Source: Allantophomopsis cytisporea
Taxonomy: Eukaryota > Ascomycota > Leotiomycetes > Phacidiales > Phacidiaceae
NCBI GenBank assembly: GCA_024752435.1
Contig: CP103033.1
Span: 434,001-498,000 of the forward strand
DNA: 64,000 nt
Direction: 5' to 3'
The position numbers were made by a program, and so were the translations under genes. The notes under the pieces were generated by a model, which worked only from the letters and a program-made list of their open reading frames with translations, searched no databases and was not told the DNA's origin. Below, piece by piece: positions 24,683-34,744 of this stretch (position 1 is its first letter; the number at the start of each line of letters is the position of its first letter).

Positions 24683-24915
24683 TGATTTGGGAGGTCATAT
24701 TCAACTATCGTATCGTAGTGCACGAGCGATAGTCATGAATTTTGCTTCAACGGAGGCGGCGATAAAATGTCCAATGCTTTAGAGTAATTGGAATTAATGA
24801 ACTGCTATTTCAGTTACCATTCTGTAAAAGGGAAATGCCACTATGAGACAATCTTTTCGATTTCCTGTTGCAATCACCCGCAACAATCGTCTCTTTGCCG
24901 ATGAGACTGTCCTCC

Positions 24916-25436
24916 TTATGAGCTGGCAGCGCCTGGACCATCTCCTCCTGGTATTAACTAAAATGTCAGTATAATGCACTTGGGAGATGTTCAACAATAT
25001 CGCTTACCATGCAGATGTTGTTTCCGTTCAGGAGGATTTTGGAGAGCTTTGTGTTATTTCCAGTGTAGTCGCTAAGAGTTTTTTTAAATTAACATCCTAA
25101 CGTCTTACTCAAGATTTCATGAACCTTACAATTCTGTAACGTCCTCAAGCACCATATCTGAAAAGTTTGTGAGTACGAGCTTTTGATATGGATACATACG
25201 CTTACTTACTGACATAGTCATCGAAGCCCATTAATGTGCCACTAAATTCTAGGCCGAATGTCAGAAAGAAGCATCTACAAGGAAGTAGCATAGATGATAA
25301 TACCCTTATCACCCTTCATGACAACCCAGATCTTAGATCCGACACATTTGTCAATAAGTTCTGAAGTAGAGTTAGTATCTTGGCCATGTTCTAAGGATGC
25401 GAAGTGCTCACCAAGTGGAAGCAGTTGAGAAGCCAT
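24916..25436 (-). CDS. lsm5: U6 snRNA-associated Sm-like protein LSm5
   Basis: Subunit of the heptameric LSm2-8 (U6 snRNA, nuclear) and LSm1-7 (mRNA decay, cytoplasmic) rings. The gene is cut into six exons: 25436-25412, 25360-25304, 25248-25210, 25157-25130, 25071-25008 and 24957-24916, with introns of about 50 nt. The joined product is 84 residues, as long as the family. It reads MASQLLPLELIDKCVGSK, then the Sm1 motif (IWVVMKGDKEFSGTLMGFDDYVN split below): IWVVMKGDKEFSG and LMGFDDYVNMVLEDV. Sm2 is LSKILLNGNNICMLIPGG. All five introns preserve phase and restore family residues at every junction, which is strong support. No long open frame covers this gene, so simple ORF finding misses it. 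Confidence 0.95.
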
Positions 25437-26186
25437 TGTTGATCTATCTCAATACCAGGTTTTTCTACTAGATTCTCAGGTCAGAAAAAAAAAGAACCAG
25501 CCTATACAGTATGAGCAGAAAGCGCAAGGTGGCAAGTAGTGCCCTTCAAGAAGTCAACTTTGTTCATGTTGCTAGAGGACTATGATCCTTAGACAATTGA
25601 AGGCTTTGACTTCCACACATATGTATATGTTTCGAGGCAAGAAAAGGATTCAAGATCATAACAGTCTGAATAAATAGATGTGACTATCTCGATCAGAAGA
25701 TATGGTATAGAAGAATATTGGTCGCATTATATGTAAGAAGGAAAGAGAAGCACAGCTAAGGAGATCCACAGCAAAACTGCTATATGCAGGGTCTGCGAGG
25801 GTAGTTCGAAAGCAAGCTGTGAGAGGATATACATACCAGTATGTTGATATGGCAAGGTGGAAACGTTGAAGGCAAGTGTCAAGTGGCAGATGTTGTTAAT
25901 ATTCCAACAGACTTGGTTCTACTATGCCAGCAAAGGTTCGAAATCGAATGTTTGAACCTCAGGTTGCGTATCAGGCAAACAATAGCACATTATCCTCTCA
26001 AACACCATACGCGTACTACCAACATGAATTTCGCGTCTGCCTGCAATTGCAAGGTGTAAAAGCAACGGCAGTCTCTATGTTCGCGTCATGATTCGACCTC
26101 ATCATGGAGTATCGAAGCTGGGCGATCTTGCCTTGAGAAAACGCGCAAAGAACAGCGCGTCCTTCGATGGAACTACTAACCTAGCT
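25437..26186. other. Divergent promoter region of lsm5 and the exonuclease gene
   Basis: This 750-base spacer has no convincing gene. It should drive lsm5 leftwards and the exonuclease rightwards. Short upstream frames occur near the right end: ATG at 26104 stopping after ten codons, and ATG at 26167. Confidence 0.45.
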
Positions 26187-27876
26187 ATGACGGCAATGCG
26201 CCAGATGAGAACTGCAATCACAGCCTCGAGCCGCTCCCCATCGTAAGTTTCTCCACCAGTCTTTTGAGAACTCAACATGAATGACAATGTCTAAGAAGCC
26301 TTCGACTGACCTCATAAGATCTCGAAATATTAGATCAAGCAGTTCGAGCAATACTTCCCAGACCTGGAATGTCTGTCATGGCATCAAGTTCAACTCCAAT
26401 ACGGCTCTCCCGCCACCAGCCTCGCGATCCATGTATACAGCCACAGCGCCAGCAGACGAATCCCCCCCTCCTAATCACCACAATGCCGTGCGGGTACCCA
26501 TAAGATCTCCTCACCCCTTATCTTCTTCAGATCCCGAAAATCATTCTGCTGAGACCACATGCACCAGTCATGACTTCGAAGAACCATCAGACGCTATACC
26601 GGTCACAGTACCACAAAGTGATGCCAAAGAAGCACTCTCACACACGCCATTGAAGTTCAAAATGTCTGAGAAGCTTTTCGAAGAGATTCAAAAAGCTGAT
26701 GAGTCGAAGAGATACTGGTCCTATGCATTATATCGTGGGCCTGACGGACCCGACCACAAAGTGAAAGTACATTACTGTCGCTCTAAGCATGCTTCTGAGA
26801 GAGTGGCTCAGCATTTTCTGAATAACGATGTACTTGGCTTTGACCTTGAATGGAAGCCTGACTCTTACAGGTACTCGGGAGCAAAACAAAATGTATCCCT
26901 AATTCAAATCGCAAACGATGAAAAGATAGCACTTTTTCATATTGCGCTCTTTGCCAAAGATGGTGTTGATGATCTTGTGCCACCAACTTTAAAGAAGATA
27001 CTCGAAAACCCAGACATAATAAAAGTTGGCGTTGCTATAAAAGGCGATTGCACACGACTGCGGAAACATCTCCACATAGACTCCAAAGGAGTTTTTGAGC
27101 TGAGTAACCTCTATAAACTCACAAAGTATTCGGCATCAGGCGAATACGAGAAAATCAACAAAAGACTTGTACCACTAGCAGGCCAAGTCGAAGAGCACCT
27201 GGGACTTCCTTTGTTCAAGGGCGAGGTCCGGGGAAGTGACTGGAGTCAGCCTTTAGACCTGGAGCAAATGGCCTACGCAGCATCCGACACCTATGCTGGA
27301 CTTAGATTATTCGAAGTAATGGAGGCAAAGCGCAAAGATTTGAAGCCTACTCCGCCAAGACCATATCTTTCGGAGGATAACCTTCCAATTCGCTTGGCTG
27401 AGGGCGTTGCTTCGCATGCTACTGATGAGCAGGTTGAGGATACGGAGCCAGAGTCTGCAATAACGCAGGGAAAACTCCATGTTGACGATGGGAGTATCGA
27501 GTTCGAATCGGATGGTGTTGTAAGCTTCCTCGCAGCAAGCGCGTCAACTACGACGAAGAAAAAGAAAGAGGCTATCAAAGCACCAGAGGTCATCCAGGCA
27601 GAGGAATGGGTGTTATCATGGAAAAGTTCGAAACCGAAGGGCTCTATGAAGGTGGGCAATGCATCGATTCGAGCTTATGCATTGTGGCAACACCAGGATC
27701 TGGCCGTTGAACAAATATCAGCCTTACTTGGCATACAAACTGGTACAGTGGCCAGCTACGTTGCTGATGCGATCAAAACGGAGAAGCTTCCATCTGACCC
27801 AGAAAGATTGTCGGAACTCTTGACATACATCCCAGAGAGTGTATTAGCCAGGCGATATCGCACACTTCGCAGGTGA
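26187..27876 (+). CDS. WRN-type DEDDy 3'-5' exonuclease
   Basis: Nuclease with the DEDDy fold of the Werner-helicase exonuclease group, without a helicase. My preferred model has exons 26187-26242 and 26319-27876 (537 residues), with a GTAAGT donor and a CTGAC branch site 10 bases before the acceptor. An unspliced start at 26281 gives 531 residues. Catalytic motifs: Exo I GFDLEWKPD (about D194/E196), Exo II KVGVAIKGDCTRL, and Exo III MAYAASDTYAG, which carries the Y-x3-D of the DEDDy class. The spliced N-terminus is rich in Arg, Ser and Thr with almost no acidic residues for about 60 positions, resembling a mitochondrial targeting peptide. The C-terminal part has a helix-turn-helix-like segment (SIRAYALWQHQDLAVEQIS), possibly an RQC/HRDC-like element. 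The substrate is unknown. Confidence 0.88.
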
Positions 27877-28245
27877 ACTAGATCGACATTTTTATGAATT
27901 TTAGGTTAGGATCTCGTTTCAGGCGCAAAGATAGGCGTTAGCATCTTATATACCTAGCACTTGCAGAGCAAGCAGATATGATCCGGCATTACACGGAGTC
28001 AAACTTTATCAATCAAAAGATTTCACTTTGATTGCTTCAAGCGCTGTACGGAATATTAACAGTAATCTGGAATGGGTCATGAATAAGTCAAGTGATTATA
28101 TGAATGCAAGTCCTGTAGCGAAACTGTGTTGTTGCCAGTAAGTCTATATTGTCCAATTTGCCATGTAACACGATGAAAATGAGCACCGTAATGCGAGGAC
28201 GCGAAATCTTCTGAGGTACGCCTTGCTGCAATATTCTTGCATCCT
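27877..28245. other. Convergent 3' spacer
   Basis: This stretch lies between the stops of the exonuclease (+) and the acyltransferase (-). I see no gene; two 3' untranslated regions are expected. Confidence 0.5.
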
Positions 28246-29778
28246 TTACTTGGCAACAAAACACTTTATCGAAAACCAACGTGCAAATTCGACACTCTTA
28301 ACATCCACAAATCTCCAGCACAGATCAGCTACCCAAAAGGTAATGGGGGTGACGATACAGGCACTCAGAAGAAACGCTATGTTATAGGACCAATTACTAT
28401 CTTCGCCTGCCCATTTGATAAGGCTCAGAGTCAACCAGCGCCCGAACGTGTATAAAATAGGAATATGCACGATATAAAGGGCGTAGCTGATGTTACCCAA
28501 ATACTTTACAAACCGGGTCGTGAAGAATGCCTGAACGGATGGCAGGTGTTCCATGGCGATCATCAATTGGACTGCTGCAATACTCGTCCACCATCTCTGC
28601 CTCAATTCGTTATTCTGATAGTCACTGGGAACCATAGCCGCCAAAGAGACATACCCAGGGCTGATTTCGGCATAGTCGTCAGGCCAGCACCCAAGATAGA
28701 TGGCGATGATGAAGTTGGCATACCAGTAAGACTTGTTGAGCAATTTCCGCCACCGTGGCGTGATGTCGAAGCTTTTATCGAGGTCTGATGATGATACAGC
28801 ACGAATAATATGAAACTCTGCGATGATCATACCGGATAGAAAGAGGAAGGTCTCCCAACGGCCCAGTGTGAGACAGTAGACAGTGAGAATCGATTGGAAT
28901 ACTATCCTGACCAGTTCCTTGGCCCGAGAGAAACCGATAATCATTACGAACACAATAATGGAACATCGAAACTCGACAGGGAGAGTCCATAGCTGAGGTG
29001 CATATGGTGGAGAGTATGTTTCCCAATAGAACGGATTCATAATCGTCAACATACATCGTGCCCACTCTTGAATCTGGGTCCCTAGAGGTAAAATTTCGGG
29101 AACTGGGACGATGGGATTTACACTCCAGTACCATCCTTGATGAATCATGAACATCATGACGAATGTTGGCAGGAATATTGGCAGGAAGAGTCTCATCCCA
29201 CGGCGGAAGATGGAGGAGGCGACCGTGTCAAGGAGGTTTGCTGTTTGTCCAGCACGAACTTGCTTGAGTGGCTTATGTGCCAACACAAATCCTGATAGAA
29301 CGAAGAATACTCCCACCATGAAACGTCCAGAGTATAATATGCGAATGAATGGGAGTTTGAGGAACAGTTTCTCGGTCTCAGCACTAGCAAAACCATTATG
29401 CCAGTCTGGATAGTAGTCCATCGGAAAATGATGAACGAACACAAATGCCGAGGCTACTCCACGAACTCCATCGAGATATGCAGTTGATGAGGGGTTCGAT
29501 ATTTGAGAAAGAGCAGCTGACTTTTGGAGAAAGCTGGGGGCAATAAGAGACAATTTACGCCCAGCACTTGATCTGAAGCTGTGTTTGGACGCAGCTGGTC
29601 GTTGATAACCATCAATGGAGAGCAATGATCCACTTCCCTTGAGTTCAAGACTAGCTCTTGGGGAGCAGCCTGTAGACTTTGGTGGAGTATGATCTCGATA
29701 ACCGCTGAGAAATGCCGATTCTTCATCTTCGGAAGAAGAAGAACCCTTCTCGGACACTTTTGAAAAAGGATTGTACAT
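28246..29778 (-). CDS. Acyltransferase-3 family multipass membrane protein
   Basis: Integral membrane O-acyltransferase-like protein of the acyl_transf_3 family. From MYNPFSKVSEK it is 510 residues in one exon. The polar N-terminal about 100 residues (Ser-rich, acidic SSSSEDEESAFL) are followed by the family entry YLDGVRGVASAFVFVHHF, which has the Arg and His pair expected for catalysis. About ten hydrophobic segments follow, for example FMVGVFFVLSGFVLAH, LFLPIFLPTFVMMFM, FRCSIIVFVMIIGF and ISYALYIVHIPILYTFGRW. The frame is open upstream to an ATG at 29841, adding 21 residues (FCKLVLPYF); I could not decide between the two and chose the internal Met because the acidic start is typical. The acyl group and acceptor are not visible; fungal relatives are mostly uncharacterised. 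Confidence 0.85.
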   Translation of the reverse strand: MYNPFSKVSEKGSSSSEDEESAFLSGYRDHTPPKSTGCSPRASLELKGSGSLLSIDGYQRPAASKHSFRSSAGRKLSLIAPSFLQKSAALSQISNPSSTAYLDGVRGVASAFVFVHHFPMDYYPDWHNGFASAETEKLFLKLPFIRILYSGRFMVGVFFVLSGFVLAHKPLKQVRAGQTANLLDTVASSIFRRGMRLFLPIFLPTFVMMFMIHQGWYWSVNPIVPVPEILPLGTQIQEWARCMLTIMNPFYWETYSPPYAPQLWTLPVEFRCSIIVFVMIIGFSRAKELVRIVFQSILTVYCLTLGRWETFLFLSGMIIAEFHIIRAVSSSDLDKSFDITPRWRKLLNKSYWYANFIIAIYLGCWPDDYAEISPGYVSLAAMVPSDYQNNELRQRWWTSIAAVQLMIAMEHLPSVQAFFTTRFVKYLGNISYALYIVHIPILYTFGRWLTLSLIKWAGEDSNWSYNIAFLLSACIVTPITFWVADLCWRFVDVKSVEFARWFSIKCFVAK

Positions 29779-30463
29779 GTTATAAGAGATTGAACATGAA
29801 CGAAAATATGGAAGAACGAGTTTACAGAAAGAGAGAAACAATAGGTATGAGTACTGGGAGGGATGCAGTAGGGTTTTGTATTGGAAATACTCAGAATGAG
29901 CTGTATAGTACCGGAAAATCTAATTAGGCATTCCTGACATAAAGTAAGGATGCTTGGAGATAAACCCGTGCTTCTTGACATAGTTGGAGGTATATTTATC
30001 TATCTGAGGGAGGCTTGTACCAATGAGGTCTTTGCAGCACCGAGCGGGTGATCCAGTCCCCTTGATTTCTGGAATGGGGAAGTAAGGTGAACCGGCTTAT
30101 GTGTTATGTCGGTAATCCGGCTGGCACGCTGTTCGCAGCCACGTCGTCTCCAGATGATGCCGCATCTACAAGATTTTGTACCGATCCCCAATCTATGTGT
30201 CCAATCTCGTGGATATGATCAGTGCGTTAGTACAAGCATGTTGTTATCGTATTCATGCATAATTACTGTCGAAATCGTCGATGCTGCGGGTTGATATCAA
30301 AAGCAGCCTATAGTCAGCTTATTATGGCAACGGTTTATTAAGTATTTAAAGCTACTTGCAAATAGCTTAGTACTATCATTGGAGGCACATGGTCACGGCT
30401 AAACATGATCACATTCCAGAGATTGCATATTCAAAACGGTTGTTCGACTATAAATTCAATGTA
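29779..30463. other. Spacer between two leftward membrane-protein genes
   Basis: It holds the promoter of the acyltransferase and the 3' end of the O-fucosyltransferase-like gene. I found no gene in it. Confidence 0.45.
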
Positions 30464-31972
30464 TTATGGCCACAAACCTATAGAAAAGTCCGGGTGAGCC
30501 TCACGATCACCTATTATAATAGATAGATTGTCAATCGAGGCAATGTCCTGCGGTACGGAGATTGGCCAATGCGAGCATAGCACTGTGTCAGAAAGTATTC
30601 TTCTGCGAGTAGCTATGTTCCAAGAGAATGAAGAATCGGTCATACCAGCGAACATTGATGACTTCAGGAGAATCTCGTAATCGACAAGAGCCTTTGACAC
30701 AAATTAGCTCCAAATGAATGAGGACCTGGATGGGGGGATGATATTAATGACTACTGACCTGCTGGTCCCAAGTCATATTCCTCAAGTAAGATGCATCGGC
30801 TTCCGGAAGAAGATCGAATTTCGTTACCACATTTCGTGGGGACGCCGCAGAGGCAAAACGTTTGAGATCGGCAGGATTTCCAGATGCCATATATATTGTT
30901 GAAAGCCCTGTCTCCTCACAAATTTCGAGATAGCGATCTTTCTGGGTATCGTAGTTAATCCATCCCAGCCTGGTGGCGTCATCGGAGGTGCGAAGATGAG
31001 CACCAAAGAACTTTCCAGGAGCAAGACCGACCGCAGGATCAAGCTTCAGATCGAACCTCTTAGACATTTCGTAAAGTGCCGAAGCTGCTAATCTACGGGT
31101 ATCTTTGCGAAGTTCAAGTATGCGTCCGAAAGTCGCAGAGAACTCGTTTCCATCACGACATATTGGACTACCGTCTCGTCAGCGATCAACACGATAAGTA
31201 ATGCGAAAGCGCTTACTAGTATGATAATGAAGCCCAAAAGCTCACCACAGTGAGGACGCCGTTGGTTTCTCCAAATGAGTCGAACCATTTCTCGAATCCA
31301 GGAAGCCACATGTCAGGATAAAGCATCGACTTCTTATGAGAAAGTGGAACCCCAAAGCTTTCAGGATCCACTCCTGGCAAGTCTCTAGTAGGATAACCAA
31401 GTTCATCTTTGCTCTCATAGAGCTTCATTTGCGGACATGAGGCTGAAAATCTCTGCTTGAAAAGCTCTCTATCGAAGAGGTACTCCAATCCAAGCAAGAC
31501 ACCTTGATCTAAATTTGACAGATCTGTATCCGATCGAAGGACGATCGTGGGGATAATGATGGCAGCTCCAGCTTCGATGGCTAATCGAAAGCATGCCAAC
31601 ATCTCATTTCGTACATTTCCTATACGACGTTAATATCGTCCAGATGTGCCCTGCGACCCTCAAATTACCTATGCCGCCACGGATTGATTCACAGCTTACA
31701 ACACGATCACTGTGCCATTTCGCTTTACTGCAAACTCTCTTGATTGCAGAATCATCATCGAAAGGACCGTCGATCTGTGCTCCCATGGATATCTGAATCC
31801 ACTCGTCCCGTGTCAACTCTTTCGAACCATTGTTAGCGGTGTCAAGAGCAATATCGAAGCCAGTCGGTGGTACATCATAAAGGGTGTCCTGATGATAGAA
31901 TAGAAAGAAAACAAGGAAGAAGGTCAACAAAACTATACCCTCTTGTAGAGGCAGTTTCCGTGATGTCAACAT
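30464..31972 (-). CDS. O-fucosyltransferase-like type II membrane protein
   Basis: Four exons by my reading: 31972-31669, 31619-31217, 31167-30759 and 30691-30464, with introns of 49, 49 and 67 nt, giving 447 residues. A short basic N-terminus is followed by one membrane anchor (EGIVLLTFFLVFFLFYHQ), then a lumenal domain. Conserved-looking blocks are CESIRGGIGNVRNEMLACF, AIEAGAAIIIPTIVLR, CPQMKLYES, the FGAHLR motif (Arg about 295) and SSFSWNIATRRR. HxR plus a late SSFS motif is typical of GDP-fucose O-fucosyltransferase-type folds, where the Arg contacts the nucleotide sugar. Intron 2 uses a GTAAGC donor inside TAC-TAG, removing an apparent stop. Function is inferred from fold-level resemblance only; donor and acceptor are unknown. 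A Golgi location is suggested by the anchor. Confidence 0.7.
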
Positions 31973-32849
31973 CTTACTTGTCGCAAGAAAGACAGTGCGG
32001 CGATGCCGACTAATTGCAGGTGTGAGGTTTTCTTGTTGATCTCCTAGGAAAAGAAAGAGAACAAAAAAAAAACAAAAAAAGGCAGGAGAGATTCTTGTAA
32101 GGAATGTACAAGGTGGCCATTTCTGGAAGCACTTCAAGGTCCGGGATTCCTGAGTATCTTGCCCTTGGTTCAATTGTCGATACTTTTCAAAACAATAGCA
32201 GATAAGCCCAATAAGCTGGGTTAAACATGTCGTATACTGATGCAAGGTAGTATGAAGAGAAGTATACCTTACATTGGGACGAGCTATACTATTCCGCAAG
32301 CAGCTGATTAAAGAGATACACGCTCAAAAATGTTCCAGCAGGGCACTTTAGGAGTCTTGGAGAGAAGGATCGGATGGTCGTAGCCGAGTTCGCGTTAGTA
32401 GTCCTCCTTGCATTATAGATTATGCTGAACCGTTTTCTTTCTATAAGAACGCCGATCAAGGTGGAACAAGGCACGGAAGGATAGTGTTTTTCAATTGCGG
32501 AGCATCTAGGAATGCTTGCGGTGTAGCAGTTCAGTTTGCAGGCTGTTGTAGCGTTAGTCGTATTCATTGCAGCATTAAGCTTGTGATGTTTAACCTTCTA
32601 ATGGACAAGCCCAAGGCATGTAGGGCGCCAGCGTTACCCAAAAAAGTGCCAAATCGCTGTACCGTGTGTGAAACCGAGTAATTATTCCCTCGTCACTGTC
32701 ATTGACGTTGATTGCAGAGACAGAGGAACCATTATTGACTTTCTCATTTTCAGCCCCCCCTGCCCTGTAAACTGCTCCCACCCCGTGGACCTTAAGACGT
32801 AATAAGAACTGGGTATCATGATGTAGATTCTAATTTTTTATATAGCCTT
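31973..32849. other. Spacer with no visible gene
   Basis: An 877-base stretch upstream of the O-fucosyltransferase-like gene and downstream of ytm1. It contains an A-rich block at 32060-32080. The frame upstream of 31972 stays open but reads as a low-complexity translated leader. I see nothing else. Confidence 0.45.
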
Positions 32850-34368
32850 TTAATTTTCACTTCTGGTAACGCCTTTCCCTCTGTTGATTTGTACTCTTTT
32901 GTCCTCGCCTCCACTTACAATACCAACCTCTCTATCCCACTGAACACCGAATACCTTGACACCTTCACCGCCTACTGGCTTCTTCTCGCCCTTTCGGCTC
33001 TCTCTTTCCACAACGTATACTGGCTCGCCGACGATGCCATTTCCTTCATCCTTGGTACCTTGTCTCGTGGCACGGAGATCCCAAATCCGGCATGTACCAT
33101 CATGACTTCCAGACACTAAGCCGTAAGTGCTGTCTGGATCGGGACACAGAGAAACTATCTTGTTAGTGTGTCCACGAAGCGTCATGACATTTACTTGCTG
33201 GCTGGACGCGCGAGGATCAATCAGAGTGATGTGTCGGGCTGAAGTTCCTGCAGCGAGAAGTTGCGAACTTATACCCGGCAGAGCTGTGATACTGAGCAGC
33301 GGATGGCTGGTCGTCCGAGTATCAACAACAGTCAGTGTTGGTAGGTCTAGAGTGCGAAGTGTGTGATCGTGAGAAACCGAATACGCAACTGTCGAATCTA
33401 TTGGATCAAAGATCACTTCCGCCACAGGTGCGTTATGAGCGTTGATAAGACTGAGCGGCCCTCTCTGTTGTGTAGATGTCGACGTAGTAAGCTTTCTTCT
33501 CTTCGCTGTTGGTCCAGAAGCAATCAATGAAGATTGGGCTGCAGGACCCTCAGACTTCTTTGTCGACCAGATGCCAACGGTGCCATCTGTGGATGCCGAA
33601 AGGATGCGGTTTGATGGACCATGAACAGCCAAAGAATCTACGCTCCCCTTGTGACCATAGAGCTCCAGAATCGGCTTCAACTCAGCTGAGAAACGATCTT
33701 CACTCTCGGCATACTTCCATAATCTAATGCTGCGATCGAGTCCCGAGGAGACAATCTGTGTAGACGACAGGAATTTTGCGGATTTGATACCAGCACTATG
33801 GCCACCAGCACTTGACACAGTTGATGTAGAAATAGCTTGTCCAGACTTGTTCCATACTCGTAGCAGTCCGTCATATGATCCTGAAAGTATGCGCTCCTGT
33901 CCAACGCTGATTTCTCCAGCGCTCCACTTCCCAGAGTTCGAACTCGCTGAAAGAATATCGACGCTGCTAACCCAGTCGTCGTGCTCGAAGCTAGCCTCGT
34001 AAAGAGGAGGAATCAAACTTCTAACATATTGCAAATCGATTATTGTCTCGGAGGAAAGTCCATTTGCTGTTAGATATTCGTCCAAGGTGGTGCGAAGGAA
34101 AGTGCCGTTGATCAAGAAGTCGAAAGGAATGGGAGAAGTAGTATCAAGCATAGACTCAGAATTGAGAATTTGAGAGAGCCCATATCTTCTCACGTCTAAG
34201 TATTGTGAGCGAGCTACATGTGGAGGTTTTGACAAAGACTTTACCTGTTGGTACAAGCAACTGTCTCTTGTTCTCTGGGAGTTCGATATCTGGAGAATTT
34301 GTGTTGAAGTAAACCTGGACCTGACCCTGGCGGGAAGGCGCGCCATTGTCATGCAAAGTTGAATCCAT
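32850..34368 (-). CDS. ytm1: Ribosome biogenesis protein Ytm1 (WDR12)
   Basis: WD40 subunit of the Nop7-Erb1-Ytm1 (PeBoW) complex, removed from pre-60S particles by Rea1. The exons are 34368-34245 and 34195-32850 (489 residues). The 49-nt intron joins QLLVPT to DVRRYGLSQILNS with matching phase. The N-terminal NLE domain (about 15-95) has VYFNTNSPDIELPE and PFDFLINGTFLRTTLDEYL; the MIDAS-docking acidic residue is expected in it. Seven WD blades follow: RILSGSYDGLLRVWNKSG, IVSSGLDRSIRLWKY, GHKGSVDSLAVHG, SASTDGTVGIWS, DHTLRTLDL, HITLIDPR and LVSGSHDGTCRIWDLR, then VSGGEDKRVQIN near the end. Basic KRRK in the middle of the insert fits nucleolar location. Confidence 0.95.
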
Positions 34369-34744
34369 GGCCGGTAGAATTTGAGTCGCGCAGTCGCTGG
34401 AGAAAACAAGATTGAGGTATCTATCCTGAAAATATTCTTAGCTCAGATACAAAATCTGGGGAAGTCGGCTAAAAAAAATGTATTAGAGATAGAACTTTTT
34501 ACGGAACGTTGAAGTGGCCATAACCGCAGAGCGGAACTAAATAAAATATCACCGATGCGAGTTCCACAGATCAAAAGCACACAAAATGCATAAGGAGGGC
34601 CGTATATTATGGAAACTTTGGTTTGATCTGGCAAATAAGTTTCTATCCTCATAATTGAAGGGTATCATTATATTATTTCTCAATTAGCCTACCAGATTGT
34701 ATATCTGAGTACAGAGAGAAAGGCACACCACGCAATTCAGTCAA
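34369..34744. other. Short spacer between zw10 and ytm1
   Basis: A 376-base tandem spacer holding the ytm1 promoter and the zw10 3' end. I see nothing else in it. Confidence 0.45.
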
